A stretch of DNA of 64,000 bases from Metellina segmentata (GCA_947359465.1 OX375872.1:12780137-12844136), one strand, 5' to 3'; numbered from the stretch's first letter, positions 44,740 through 57,504 are shown. The notes: a model not told the origin generated them from the sequence alone. Translations and numbers: made by a program.

Positions 44740-47210
44740 AAGTGCTTATGGCAACAATAGATTAATTTAGCAATAAGTTAAATTTTAATGTTGTTTTCAT
44801 AAAGGAAAAGAATCAATATGCCTGAAACTAATGACTCAGTAAATTTCTTTCCTTTCATTGATTGAATAGTGGGCAACATATTTGCTGGGGAAATGTTTTA
44901 TTTCTTTATTGTGTTTTCTTAACATCTAAATGTACCTTTATGGAACATTTTGACTCCTCATTGTCACTAAGTGTGTTTTTATAAGACAGTGAAAAAGTTA
45001 ATAAGAAAAAAATGTGCTTCACCTAATCACAAATGAAAACCAATTCAACTTGAAGTTCTAATAGTCCAAAACAACAGAACAAATTTCTTGTATTGTCATT
45101 ACAGAGAACAAGGTTTCATATTGATGTGAATTTATAAATTTTTAATTTTAATAATAATATAATTTTTAACATACATTCAATGCTTACAACACTGAAGTTT
45201 TGTGAATTAGGGGTATTTCATGTCTTTCATGCCAGTCACTTCAGTTTTGCACACTTAATATAAGTGATTTCAAAGCAATAAGTTAATGTTACTGAATGTG
45301 CAAAAACAATGCCACAACTAGAAAATTAATTAAGTACTTATACATTATGTATATGAATAGAACTAAAAAGGCCTGAAACTGAACTGGAAAAATTATCAAA
45401 TTTATTTCAATATTTAACTATGCAGAGTGTGTCGATTGCATTCACACAAGCAACTTGAATTTTTAAACAAAGACTTCAAAAAAATTTAGTATCATAATTG
45501 TTTTGTAACAATTTTGTAGACATTTAGGAGAACCAGAGCTTGAAAACCATTAGATGATGGGCCCATCATGTAATGCAAGTATATTTTACAAATGTAAATA
45601 ACTTGCTCCAAAAGTGGAAATTTTGGTTTTTCTTCTCTACACAGGTACAGCTTTTATAGTAAATACAAGTAAAATATTTATAACTTTAAAAACAAACTAT
45701 GTGTAAAAGAGCAAAAGTTTCATAATTTACATCTGGGCAGATACCATGTTTCCAAAGGACCCAGTATGAAGGGACACATGCCTCAGGATGCAAGTTATAA
45801 TGGTTTTTTATTTTTATTTGTGTAACCCAAAAGCCTAACACCTAAATCTGGTACCACAGGCAATGATTCCAGCATGCCCCTACTACAAAAGGGCAGGTGC
45901 CCCAGGATATTAGCTATGATGGTTTAGTTTTTTTTATCCATAAGCCAAACATCTAAATCTAGTACCATGGGCCCTGATACTATGATTCCAATATGCTCCT
46001 ACATAGGGGCATGTGTCCCAGGATGCTGGATATGACAGTTTAGTTTTTCTGATTCACAAAAGCCATAAGTCAAACACTTGATGCCACATATTTCCCAAAG
46101 GAACACAAAAGTGATGAGAGTATTAGACCCCAAACATCAAACATTTTTCGACCAAAAGATTTAATATGCACATACTGAAGTTCACTCATAGAGCTATACC
46201 ACTAATATGGCACATACATAAACATAAGACTTGTGCTACTTGCACCAAAAAGTTCCAATTTTATAAATTATACTAAATTTAATGAGCCGACTCATAATTA
46301 TCCATGATTTGCGAATAAAGTAGTAACAAGATTTGATGCTAAAATGCTTCCTCACTTTTAGCCCTACATCAGAATACAATTGACAACATTTTATCAAGGC
46401 AATTCTCAAATTGATCTAACATCGGTAGCAGGTGAATAGGTTGTGGAAATGACATGTGGTCTTGGAAATTGCTTATGAAAGAAATAGAGATAGGGGCAGG
46501 ATTAGAAATTAGGAGCAGAACGTCAGGGATCTTTTGCACCAAAAATTTTCCCACAGTTGAGAGAATACTCTACTTGGATGTGTTTAAACAGTGTAATTAA
46601 TGAATCCAGGATATTGATGACTGTTTACATTTGTGGCCTAATAAGATTTTTGTTTCTGATCAATTTTGAACTTTTAGTACACATTATATATTTAGATCGA
46701 TTGAATAGTTAGAAGAATTAACAGTTGAGTGGACAGAATTTGTTTCATACAAGTGAAATTAATGAAAAAACTTAATCCACAAAAACTGGGTGTACAACCT
46801 CAATAGAAAGGTTATAAAAAAAATTAAAAATTGCATAGGACAACTTTAATTTTCAATATTTGAAAGAAAAAAAATTTTCTGTAGAGAATATATTTGTTTG
46901 AACAATTATGGGTTTCACTTCAACTTAGCACATGTTTTGGTCGGATTTACACTTTTTCTACAACATTTGGATTATCTGTCAATTGTATTATCTGAGTTAC
47001 TTGCGCCACTATCATCACAGATCGTGTTTCCCAACCAGTGCATCTCGTATTATCATCCCATTACCATGTGAAAAGAGTTATTATTATTTATTTTTTTACC
47101 ATTTTGGGACAAGAAATAGTAATTTAACTCTCAAAAGGCATGATTCTGACAGGCCTCCAAAGTGATATTTTATTTAATTTATCCCTTCAAAGAGTTCACA
47201 CATATAATTG
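44740..47210. other. Unique AT-rich DNA apart from the three-unit repeat at 45.7-46.1 kb
   Basis: No coding or RNA gene signal was seen. Several AATAAA/TTTATT motifs are as expected by chance. Confidence 0.4.
45735..46095 (+). repeat. Three-unit tandem repeat, ~105-130 bp units
   Basis: Each unit has CCCAGGAT, then TATGATGGTTTAG (or variant), AAGCC-AACA-CTAAATCTGGTA, ATGATTCCA and ATGCCCCTAC (or variant). CAGGAT recurs near 45785, 45913 and 46020. A shorter partial unit precedes the first. No coding sequence is seen. Confidence 0.75.
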
Positions 47211-47229
47211 CACCATGCAACTGGCAGTT

Positions 47230-47485
47230 GAGTTGCGGTAGCTCAGTCAGTAGAGCGTCGGGCTCGCATCAGAAGGGTTGTGGGTTCCCATACCAAATCA
47301 ATACCTCTGGGGGTACCTGATCAGGGGGTTATCGGCCTCTGATTGGGATCTAAATTACGATATGTGTGAGTGAATGGATGTGTGAAAGGGACCTTCCTGT
47401 TAAACGGATGTGTCATGCATTAAGAAGTCCAACCCTCAAGGGCAATGACACCCCCAATTGGGCCATATATGGCCCGCACAACAAC
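47230..47485 (+). mobile_element. SINE-C, tRNA-derived, 256 bp
   Basis: The head GCGGTAGCTCAGTCAGTAGA is very tRNA-like. The B box is weak (GGGTTCCCAT), so it is not a working tRNA gene. The body has GGGGTACCTGATCAGGGGGT and GTGTGAGTGAATGGATGTGT and ends in AACAACAAC. Target duplication AACTGGCAGTT / AACTAGCAGTT (47219-47229, 47486-47496). Only copy of this family seen. Confidence 0.8.
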
Positions 47486-47674
47486 AACTAGCAGTTTTCC
47501 CTGCATGACTTCTACCCAGTTGACCTTTTTGATCAATAGAATAATTCCCATGATTCTTTCAACCAATCAATGTGGTTATTTAATTGTTATGTGTGTGTGT
47601 TGTGGGGTATTGCAATACATGACTCGGAAATCTTGCTATGCTCAGAGCACGCTATAATACTTTGTTACACATTT

Positions 47675-47845
47675 AGCCAACCCATTGGTCTAGTGGTCAG
47701 GGTGCTGGCTTCTTGATTGAAAGGTTCCTAGTTTGAATTTGAGGGGCCTCGCTATAAAGTGAACACACGTCATGTGATGCATTAAGGTAACGTAAAGTGG
47801 TTCACAGATCTTTCTTTTTAGTGCCATAGTGAATAGTGTTCAGTT
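47675..47845 (+). mobile_element. Possible diverged SINE-A
   Basis: The head is recognisable (TTGGTCTAGTGGTCAGGGTG, GAAAGGTTCCTAGTTTGAAT), followed by a shortened body with GATCTTTCTTTTTAGTGCCA. Much is deleted. Confidence 0.5.
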
Positions 47846-47989
47846 GAAATTAATTTATGACCAGAATGGAATTATTTATGAACATAGAAATGACCCTAAA
47901 TTCTTAATGAGTATGCTGTACCGTCATGTAAGAATTAGACGGACAGCTGGTTTAAAATTAAACTATTTATTTAGATAAATTAAATATTT

Positions 47990-48485
47990 ACAAGAAAATT
48001 TAGTAGATTAATTAAGGGCACAGCCATTGACAGTCGAACTCCTGCCTGGAGCCAAAGTAACAATCGCAAACAGAGACGTCTGTCTCTCGACGAATCTCAA
48101 ATCAGTCTCGTGCTAAAAATCCACGTTCTCTTGGTTCCGCAGAACTGCACAGCTGCGAACGAGAGGGGGGTGAATTCCGAGCCCTCGAGAGATGTTTATG
48201 TCCTCTCAAGACACCCCCACACAGATGCAAAAACCGTTTGTAACCGACTTGGGTTCCCCACAGCAAATCTTCATCCCAGAAATGGGATTAGGGAACCGAC
48301 GGAAACTCCAGCTGTGTCGATGGATCAAACGGAACGCAGGGCCGCCGATGAGAAAACACTATCTTTCGGTATTTTGTCAAAACCTGCACGTGCAAAGTCT
48401 GAAGTTGTTTTTGCATTGCAAAACATTCCAGCGTCCACGAGTTAGAGAAAAGGGTCGGCTAGTACCATATGGTACAATGCAGTGA
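47990..48485. other. GC-richer unique segment with overlapping frames, not assigned
   Basis: Forward frames of 111 codons (48110-48445) and 97 codons (48192-48485) overlap. Their products are rich in Arg, Pro and Thr and have no motif I know. On the minus strand the segment is followed by AATAAATAG near 47965. It may be a diverged LTR or an old exon. Confidence 0.25.
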
Positions 48486-48596
48486 GCATTTGAGGTAAAC
48501 TATATCAGATTATAAGTTTTTAAAAATGATCAAATAATAGATTGGATTTCTTAAATAATGGGTTTTACATTTACTGTCAATTCCCCATTATCTATA

Positions 48597-48799
48597 ACAG
48601 GTTGGTTGGGATTTTATAGTGCAAGACACAAGACATACAATATCAAATAATAGACATACACACACTATGAAAATTTTGCTGGCACAGAAGAGAGAAATAC
48701 ACCTAGAGCGGAATGCACCTGACAAGAATCAAACCTCCGCGGCCTTAAACTCAGAAGTTGTTAGCACAGTTGGCTTACCCACTGAGCTACAACAGCCTC
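48597..48799 (-). mobile_element. SINE-B, reverse, near full length
   Basis: GGTTGGTTGGGATTTTATAG, CACAAGACATACAATATCAA, GCACAGAAGAGAGAAATACA, then the reverse tRNA-like head (ACCCACTGAGCTACAACAGC). The part after the poly-purine join lacks the usual GGCCAT segment. Confidence 0.78.
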
Positions 48800-49991
48800 T
48801 ATCTGACAGGAATCAACAATTTTTTTAAAACAATATGGATGAAAAATGCAATCAAATCATTAGATGAATTTATAAACAATCTGAGAGAAAAGATAGCCTC
48901 AAATGCTCATGGTAAACCCAGAAAAAGAATGAGCAATTTCTATATAAATATTCAAATAATTCATTTTCAATTCTAGATAACTAAATGTTTGGCATCATGT
49001 TTTTGACGTGTCTGCAAATTTTAAGGTTTGCCCCTAAAGTTAAGGTAGTGATATTCTCTATTGATATAACAAATATCCTTTTTAGTTTGATTTCATCGCT
49101 CAGTCAATTAGAAATTTAAAAACTCTGCTTTATGTACTTTTTAAGTTATGCGAATTAAACGTTTTAACGGAAGTAATCTTTTTATTTTGTGATCCATAGC
49201 AATGGAAACACTTAACATAAAATACAGCATTTGAACTATATATGATATCGAACAGTCAGGATGTTTAAAACCATCTCTTTTGAAGCATGAAATGTGATTT
49301 AATGTCCTGATATATTTTTAAAAGTTCGTGAACAATACTTCCAATTAAGAACATTAGTTGATACCTGGGTCTAGTTAAGTTTTGTTAGCAATTAGAACCA
49401 AATTAGTTTTAATTGAGAAATAAGACAAGTTAATCTTACCATTTACTAAAAATTGATTTAAATGTTTTATAAATGTGTAAAACTATAAGAATCATACTTG
49501 TATTTAATTTTTAAGTTTATAATTCCCTTCTCAAAAGTAACAGCAAATGTAGTTCCTCTAGCCATGTGGAATAAGTAAGGACTTGAAAAGGCATGGGAAA
49601 AATTAACATTCTCAAGTACAACCTATAAAGAAACTAGGCTGTTAATAGGGTTATTGAAGAACTAACTAAATATATTAATAAGTTTGACTATGTCACATTG
49701 GCAAACAAAGGCATAAGAAAATGGTATTAATTCTGTTTCAAGCATTCTGGACAGCAGGACGATCTTTGAGTGCGCACGCAGACTGCATGACAACAACTCA
49801 GTTTTCCAAGCTGAGTTACTTGCCATTCGAGCAGCTTCATCCTGGGCACTCCAAAATTGCTTGGAAAACACATGTATTTTTTCAGACAGTCTGTCCAGCA
49901 TGACTCTTTTGACCAATCTTCTCACTACTAACCCAATGGCACAAAGAATACATTCCATCATTGAAGCGGCAGCTCCATTGATGTGCATTTA

Positions 49992-51006
49992 TACACTATC
50001 TACCAATAAGTATTTGGACACCTGTGATATAGAAAAGAAAAACAAAATTTATTCATATTCAATAGTTGGTAGAGGCTCCACGAGAGGCAATTACAGCCTC
50101 AACCCTTTGGAGCAGGCTTTCTAAAAGTCCTGTCCTTGTATGGCAACATGACAGCTGGCGTTGTTGTCCTGGAAGTAACATGGGTCCAACCCGTAAAACT
50201 GCCACAACGTAGGAAGCACACTGTCATCCAAAATAGTGCAGTAGGCCTTAGCATTGAGCTTACCATCAATTTGGACCAAGGGTCCCAGTCTATACCAGGA
50301 GAAACACCCCAGTCCATAATTCCACCTCCACGAACTTTACTGTGGGCATAATGCATTCTGGCAGGAGGCACTCTCCAGGCAGACGCCAGACCCAGCCATC
50401 CGAACGGTAGAGGGTGAACTTTGATTCGTAGCTCCAGAGAACCAGTTTCCACTGACTTACGGTCCACTTTCGATGTGCTTTGCACCACATTAACCGAGGT
50501 TAGACTTTGTGATCAACGCTTATTGGCAGCAGCACAACCATGAAAACCAAGCAGATGTGCTTCCTTACAGATGGTATTAATCAAAACAAAACTCCTTGAT
50601 GACTGTTGAAACCCCTGAGTACATGGGCCATCGAATGTGTGCGATTCTTCCGAATTTCTCTGGACAGCACCTGTTGGTCTCTATCTCCCAGTTTCGTGGG
50701 TCTGTCGACTCGGAGCACATTCTGACAATCACCCCTCACCTTCCACTTCTCAATCACATAGGCCACTCTCAATTTCAGGTAATTCAGCTTGCTAGATATG
50801 TCCCTTATGGATCGACCATTTCTGTGTTACCCGACAATTACACCTTTGTCGAAATCAGACATCTCTGCACTTTGTGGCATCTTGCATGTGATTAATGCCA
50901 ATGTTGTTTCCTACACAATATTTAATGATGGAGGGCTTGACGTATATCAGGACCGCAGTTATCGTCATTTGTATGAGTGTCCAAATACTTATTGGTAGAT
51001 AGTGTA
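49992..51006 (-). mobile_element. Tc1-family transposon inserted in a LINE
   Basis: Perfect 28-bp inverted repeats starting CACTATCTACCAATAAGTAT lie at 49994-50021 and 50977-51004. The flanking TA dinucleotides at 49992-49993 and 51005-51006 are the typical Tc1/mariner target duplication. The element is 1,011 bp without the TA. It carries a transposase relic on the minus strand. Matching ends but a damaged gene suggest a copy mobilised by another element's enzyme, or a young copy that has since decayed. Confidence 0.92.
50059..50880 (-). pseudogene. Tc1-type transposase relic, first catalytic Asp lost
   Basis: The gene fills the Tc1 element. From the start near 50880 the translation gives MPQSAEMSDFDKGVIVG, then helix-turn-helix-like sequence (VAYVIEKWK, 50772 back), then the catalytic core HRKWTVSQWKLVLWSYESKF (50490 back). 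The usual first catalytic Asp of the SDE motif is Tyr here (SYESKF). Downstream come [17 protein letters not shown] and, in a shifted frame, the [12 protein letters not shown] motif, ending in VEAVIASRGAST before a stop at about 50059. Frameshifts separate the pieces. The span is about 274 codons; Tc1 transposases are usually near 340. A reverse-strand polyadenylation-like AATAAA follows the stop. It cannot encode an active enzyme. Confidence 0.85.
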
Positions 51007-52249
51007 GTATATCTAAGGCCACAGGACATTCTAGTGTAGAAGGAAACAAAGAAGCAGATCATCTTGCAAGAAGTGTCATCGGTAATGCTACCATCTGCCT
51101 GCATCCCCTCCTTTTCCCGGCATCTCATCTGAAGAGATTCCTGAAGTTTGCATCAATTAACAACTGGCAAGAGAGATGGATAAACTCTATCAAAAGTCAG
51201 AGAACATTTCGTTTTTCCCCCCAAGGTCTGCACAAAGAGCTGCATCTCCACCCCAGAGCTCATACACTTTCACACGGGCCATGGCCCATTCTTACAGTAC
51301 CTATTTCAGATGAATATCCATTGTAGTGACCTCTGCATCTGATGCATGAAAGCAGACACGGACTACTATGTTACCACCTGACCCCATCACATCTCATCTA
51401 CACATCAAGGAACCAGCAACTCAGTACTACGCCTGGCTGTTCCTCCCTTGCTACAAAGGAAAATAATACAAATTGTGCGATTTATGACCTCCAGGGAGTT
51501 TTAACTCAAGCAAGCAGTTAAGTTCACTTTTTGACTACAACACTTTAATTGCCTCTTTAACCTCATAGAAAACTCTTTTTTGAGAAGCACCTGCATGTGC
51601 ATTTCTTAATTCAAAATTTCTGCTTTGCATCACAGAAAAAAAAATCATTTTCTTATTTGGTCATTTTTACGTTGTGGGAAATTTTGTTTACCATAAACTC
51701 AATCATAGGGTTGGTATGCCATGATGGAGTTAAGTTTCAAGCATTAGTTTTTAATATTTAATACGCCTTTGTCTACAGTGGACGTACAACAAACACATCA
51801 CCATATACACATTTAAAATTATTTTTTCATATTTTAGAAATTTTAAAAGCTACCCATGATGTATCTTAATGTTCTTCACTGCCAATGTTTAAAATAAAAA
51901 ATTGGCATCTTTATGGAAAATTAAATATTGATATCCAATCACATGTCAATTAAAAACCAGTTATTTTGAAAACAGTATGGCCCTCTCAAGAAACGAAAAA
52001 TATATTTGAGACAAAACTAGTTGATGTAACCAGAAGTTTTTTGCACTGTAGAAAGATCCCAAACACGACAGAAACCATTTCACTATCTACAGAAAAAATC
52101 AACAACCTTTTCAAATATAAATTTAAAAAGTATTGCTTTGCATATTATAATATTATTGTATACTATAAACTTATAGTTTTAATATACTAGTTTATATATA
52201 TTTGTTGATTATAAACTAATCAAATTTTATTCTATATCAATTTACAATA

Positions 52250-52460
52250 ATTTGCTGGTTTGGGGATTTATGGTGCAACAGCCATTTTTGGCCAGACACA
52301 AGAAAGACAACATCAAGTAACTGTGGATAGAAAGGAGAAAGAGCAAAAAGACTGCTTGGGCATCCTCAAAATGCAACCCCTGTTTACTAAAAGCTGTAAA
52401 CCGCTTGAGAAAAGAAAAGATCACTAGGGTACCTTGGATTGGTGACTTGGATTTTGACAA
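52250..52460 (-). mobile_element. SINE-B variant (B2), reverse
   Basis: Starts like SINE-B (GGGATTTATGGTGCAACAGC, TTTTTGGCCAGACACAAGAA, ACATCAAGTAA) and then has a different body (AAAGACTGCTTGGGCATCC, CCCTGTTTACTAAAAGCTGT, AAGATCACTAGGGTACCTTG) shared with the copy at 54475-54725. Confidence 0.65.
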
Positions 52461-52599
52461 CTGAAAAAGTGCTTACGACCTTTGACGCCGGACTTCTCGC
52501 TCCTAATTTCTAAACCTGACTTCATTAATTCAAATGCTAGAGAGAATAATCTACCATTCGAAAGGTTGAGAAGGACAGGAAACAAGAGATGGGTGGGTT

Positions 52600-52786
52600 G
52601 GGTAGTTTTAGGTCATGGTTGGCCATGCTGCACCTGACACAAAACAGACAATATCAAGTTACAGACAATACAGAAAGTTTTACTGACACAGAAGAGAAAA
52701 ATGAACTCAGATAGGAATTGAACCAGTGCTGCTTACAACTCAGAGGTTGCTAGGACAGTGCACCCACCAAGTCACGATAGTTTTTG
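52600..52786 (-). mobile_element. SINE-B, reverse
   Basis: GGTCATGGTTGGCCATGCTG, AAAACAGACAATATCAAGTT, TTTTACTGACACAGAAGAGA and AGGAATTGAACCAGTGCTGC, ending with the reverse A-box region. Confidence 0.78.
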
Positions 52787-53051
52787 GCTCGGCTCCAGTC
52801 ATTTTTGCTTCATGACATCTAAATAGAGAGGGACTGACTGTTCGAAAGCTCAGCTAATGTAATATACTATTTACAGAACTATTAAAGCTTAAAAACTATT
52901 TAAATGAAGCTTAAATGTATCTTTTTACTAATTTATTATTATTTCCACTAATTTATATTATGAATAGTATGACAATGTTTCAATTTTCATGACCATTACA
53001 GTTGAACTTTTCAGTCTTTACTTTACTTAATATTTCTTGGTTCATTGAGAG

Positions 53052-53181
53052 GTATGGTAATGGTAATTTTTGTTAACGTCGTACTAGAGCAACACAACGG
53101 GCTATTGACGATGGTCCGGGATCAGTCCCTTAATGGAAAGATCCGAGGACAACATCTCGTAATTTTGAACCACGGTCAGAT
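53052..53181 (-). mobile_element. SINE-A, 5'-truncated, with target duplication
   Basis: A 130-bp 3' piece. Flanked by GGTTCATTGAGAG (53039-53051) and GGTTCATCGAGAG (53182-53194). Truncation together with a duplication shows target-primed reverse transcription by a partner LINE. Confidence 0.85.
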
Positions 53182-53517
53182 GGTTCATCGAGAGACAACT
53201 TGTCAAGGATTTACTAGACTTATGATGGCCAGAATTATTAGATATGATTGTGTATGTATCTAAGAATTCGTTTCAACATTAATTAGTCATTTACTGTATT
53301 TTTCAATTAACAAACTTCTTGCCAGGTAACTCATTTTTTACTGGAAGCCGCACATTGAGCTGAATGTATAGCATTATGTAGATACTGAAATGCAAGTCAC
53401 ATTTGAAATGTATGACAGCCCCTGGACTGACTTAACTAAGGGATCTTCCCTTACTTAAGTTACACTCACACCTATAATTGAATAGAAAAATTGGAAGTAC
53501 AATATGGAGTGAATTAC

Positions 53518-53592
53518 AGGTTGGTTGGTTTTTATGGAGCAAGGGCTATTTTTGGTCAAGCTGCACCAAGCACACAAAGAAGAAGGGTAACC
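53518..53592 (-). mobile_element. SINE-B, 3' fragment, reverse
   Basis: GGTTGGTTTTTATGGAGCAA, GGGCTATTTTTGGTCAAGCT and GCACCAAGCACACAAAG. Confidence 0.62.
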
Positions 53593-54474
53593 TCGAGTGG
53601 ATGGATTCTAGGTCATTCTGGTATTTCTGAAAACTAATTAGTTCATAAATATGCCAAAGATGCTGCAAAATCAAATATGCCTATCTGTTTTTATAGCCTT
53701 CCAATATTACTAAAAAAGAAAACTGATACTTCATTAATATCATGGCAACAAATCTGGCCCACAACTGATAAAGACCAATTTACAAAATATTCTTTCCTTC
53801 CATACGAAGAAAAATATCTTCAAAAAAACTTTAAACAATGTTGCAAACTCGTTGAAATTTTCCTATGCTAGAATCAATCACTACTTTCATTGCTTCCACC
53901 TTGTCAATTGATCATCGTGTAGTTGTAACTCCTACTGTTCAAGACTCAATCACGTCCTTTTTCATTACTTAATCATAAAAGCCATCTCTTTCAACTGATT
54001 CTTTGCGGCTCCAGTACAAACTGCTCCTTACTGATAATTATTTCTCTACAATTAAGAACTTTTGTCTATAGAAAACTTTTTTGTAAACTTTAGTCTCTCA
54101 CTCTGTGTGTGTTGGTAATTTATATGATCTATACATGCATACTTCTGTGGTGCACATGTAGAAATAAAACTTTAAAAACTTGCACCTATAGCCACTCACA
54201 ATATTGATGAACAAGGCTAATTCATTTGCAGTTCCTTTTTCCTCATTAGTAAGACAAATATCATTATTAAAGAGTATTTTCCAGAGTTTATAAAAAATTA
54301 AGCTTGAAAAACCATCTTTCTCTAAACTTTTATTTAAAAATTTGGTCAAAAAAACTAAGTCTATAATTTATCTAATTTAGATTCAATAAATTCCAGAAAT
54401 ATGCATTTTCTCATAAAATTTTAAGAGCAAATATACAAATATGTTTTTAAAGCATTCGTCATAGTGTCAAAAAC

Positions 54475-54725
54475 ATCAGGACAAGTTGGTTTGTTGGTGC
54501 AAAGACCATATTTGGCCAAACATAAGACAGACAATTTCAAGTAAAAATGTCATGAAAGTAAAAACAGAGGGTTTTGGGGAAGAGTAGTGGGATGAAAGCA
54601 GAAAAGGATCGTTTGGGTATCCCTGGAGAGGGACACCATGTTTACTAAAGACAGTAAACCCTGTTTGAAAAGAAATATCACTAAGGTACCTCAGTTCCAT
54701 GATGCCCAAAGACTCCTAAAGGAGA
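54475..54725 (-). mobile_element. SINE-B variant (B2), reverse
   Basis: TTGTTGGTGCAAAGACCATA, TTTGGCCAAACATAAGACAG, then the B2 body (GATCGTTTGGGTATCCCTGG, ATGTTTACTAAAGACAGTAA, ATATCACTAAGGTACCTCAG). Together with 52250 it defines the variant. Confidence 0.65.
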
Positions 54726-57504
54726 TGTGTCAGGCATGGCATACCAGGATAGGAAAAGATATTTAATTTTCATAGAACCAGTGGTATCTTGAAATATTTC
54801 ATTAAACAAATAAATTTTGGAAATTACAAAAAAAGAAACAATTTTCTAAAAATATAGAGCAATAAATTTGAATTTTTTAAAGAAATAAATTACAATTTTT
54901 TTTTTCTTATGGTAATTCAAGGGTGAGCTACTTGAAATTGCATATCTAACAAAGGAAATGGATAAATGAACTGTAAACAGCTTCTGAAAAATAATAGAGC
55001 CCCATTGTTTGCAGAAAAAAATACAAACTCAAAAGTAAATTACTTTTTTTAATTGTAATTTTTTAAATAAAAAAGTATTTCTTTAAAGCTTTTTACCCAG
55101 CTCCAAAATTGGAGAGATCTTAATTCGTACACATAATAAACTAAAACAAGCGTTTTAACTGCAAGTCTCCTACAACGAGATAACATTTATTTTTGATTTA
55201 TCACTTTTCTAATGCGCTAAACATTTTCGAAGTTAAATTTTTTTCTAAAAACAAATGTTAAACAAATTGGTTTGAGTGCACTAAAGTTCTAATGTTTTAT
55301 AAAATGACCACTGCCACGAGCCGAGATATTCACATGATATAAAAGTTCGATACTTTGTACATACGTAATATCTGGTAATTACAAAAGCGACCAGAATTTT
55401 GAATATTTGATAGATTGGTGTTCTGTGCAACTCCTGAGTTCTTGTTTCATAATTTGAGAAATGAAACAAGTAGCGTCTGTGAGGATGTGCATTGAGCATT
55501 CATTATAGGATAGATACGAGAAAGAAATTGAGTCAGCATTGAAATCGTTTTCTAAATACATATTTGGAATGCAATATGTTGGCCAGTAATGTTATAATTT
55601 TTCAACACTTGACGCTTAAAAGATTGATTATCATTTTAAAAAAGTTTTTTTTTATCCGCCCAGCTCAAGGCCTTTTGGCCATACGCTGTCTTGCCGTCCA
55701 ATAGAGCGAAGAAAGTCCTTGGGGGAAAGTATCCCTGATGTCAACGTTCGGTAAATTAGAGCACTCTGCAAGGTGATGTCTGTTCATAGATCATCAACAA
55801 AGTAGGCACAAAAAAGTACCAGTAAAAGTGTTCAGTATAAAAAAGAAAGGAGTAAAGAAATTTGGCAAATGACTAATATAAATCTTAGGTAAATAATAGC
55901 AACAATACTCAGCCAATTCACTAACATGTATACTACAATATTCATGTAAAATAAAAAGGAAATGGTTATGCTTAGTAACGAGTTTTGGAAACACTGAGCA
56001 GGATCTTGACTATGGAACTGATTTAATTTAACCTCTTTAAACCTAGCTCTGAAAATTTATCATGAACAAGCTTATCTTCATTGACTTTATTATTTAGCAA
56101 ACTCGCTGCACTTTGAAATTCTGCCGTTTGAATTTTGATTCACTAGTATTACAGTATAATAAAGCTGTTTTCAGACTAAGACACAAAATTTTGATTTTGA
56201 TTAAAGTCAATGCTTGTGTTAATGAATTCTGATTTCATGAACCCACATAGTTTTACAAACTTCAATCATGTCCTGTTTGAAAACAGAACAGTTTTTAATT
56301 GCTTGTAATTGAACTTTCCATTTTTACAAACTTCTTCCTACGTCCTATAATGTTCATCCAAAGCAGTAATTTAACTTACTTAAAAATATAAGCCATAAGT
56401 GCAAAAGCATAGCTGACAAAATCAAGTACTTCTTCATGTAAAATACAGGACTTCCTGTTATCAGAGCCTCTTCTATTAACTATTCTACGATGAAAACAAG
56501 TAACATTATAGAACATCCACATTCCAACTTTAGTTCTTTGTGACTTTTAGACTACAAAATAGAGTCGTAAAAGAAGAAAAAGTTTTAAAATTATTTTTTA
56601 TTTTATAACCACACAGTGAAATTTTCCATCATCTAGATTAATGATAGTAAACAAAGCTAAATTACTTTATGATAATTCATCCCTATTTTAAGTTAATAAC
56701 GGATACAAACCAAATAACGTTCCTTCAAGTATTAATGCTCAAAGCAGAAAATAACATACTTGTTCACACATGAACACAACAGTGTAAATTTAAAAACAAT
56801 GAGCATTAATTTTACGTCATTGATATTGAATTAAAAGTATTTTCATAATTAAATTGAGTCACTTCTTATTTGAGTTTTCACGACAACGCCATCCATTAAC
56901 ATTAACTCATAATTACCAGTACAAGAGAGTATACAAACAATATCACAAGAGAGAATGTCAACCATTAACATTAACTTATAATTGACAGTAGTTGTTGAAT
57001 TTCGATATTTTAAAACTTATTTAGCACAATCCGTCTAGTGTTCGCATTAACAGTAACTTGAAAAATTAAACATTTTGATCAAGGGGACACACTAATAAAA
57101 TGAAACGTTTTTAAGGTTTTCTAGAAATTTATCAGAATATTTCTTTCAATCATATTTATCATCTGTAATCTTCAATACCAATCAGGATTAGCATTTAGGA
57201 ACAGAAAGTTAAATGTCAATGGCAACGAAACATGTTCTCTCAGCTGTCAAAAATATTCTACTCGAGTACAATTAATTTAAGCAGAGTAGTGATTAGAACT
57301 TTGATGCACCTATTTAAAAGTAGAGATATAGTTTGAGAAAGTATAAACAGTCGGAATTTTGCACCAAACAATAAAAAAAATTTCATAAGTTACGTGTCAA
57401 AAATGAATGGATTCGAAAACGGGGTCGTACAAATGAAATGTATAGATTTTAAGTGATGAACGATGGTTCATTTCAAACGTTGATACTAAGACATACTTAT
57501 GTAA
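54726..57504. other. Unique AT-rich DNA, nothing recognised
   Basis: A short GC-richer patch at 55650-55790 has no recognisable motif. Other frames are short and low in complexity. Confidence 0.4.

Larger units (their letters stand above)
49718..51480 (+). pseudogene. LINE (non-LTR retrotransposon) RNase H and C-terminal region, split by the Tc1 element
   Basis: Left part (49718-49993) translates to RLHDNNSVFQAELLAIRAA and then CIFSDSLSSMTLL, which resemble the RNase H motifs around the catalytic Glu and Asp. Right part (from 51007) gives ISKATGHSSVEGNKEADHLA, the GH...GN..AD motif of the same domain. It continues open to a stop at 51324-51326; weaker shifted-frame similarity extends to about 51480. 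The reading frame is continuous across the empty site once the Tc1 element and one TA are removed. The domain arrangement fits Jockey/I-type LINEs. No reverse transcriptase or endonuclease part is seen upstream, so this is a 5'-truncated copy. Confidence 0.78.

Noticed and set aside
47230..47300. A tRNA gene (GCGGTAGCTCAGTCAGTAGA)
   Set aside because: The B box is degraded, no acceptor stem closes, and the sequence continues into a SINE body with an AAC tail and a target duplication.
49662..49988. 108-codon minus-strand frame
   Set aside because: It is antisense to the LINE RNase H sequence, whose forward translation shows clear motifs.
50136..50351. Forward frames inside the Tc1 element
   Set aside because: Antisense to the transposase relic.
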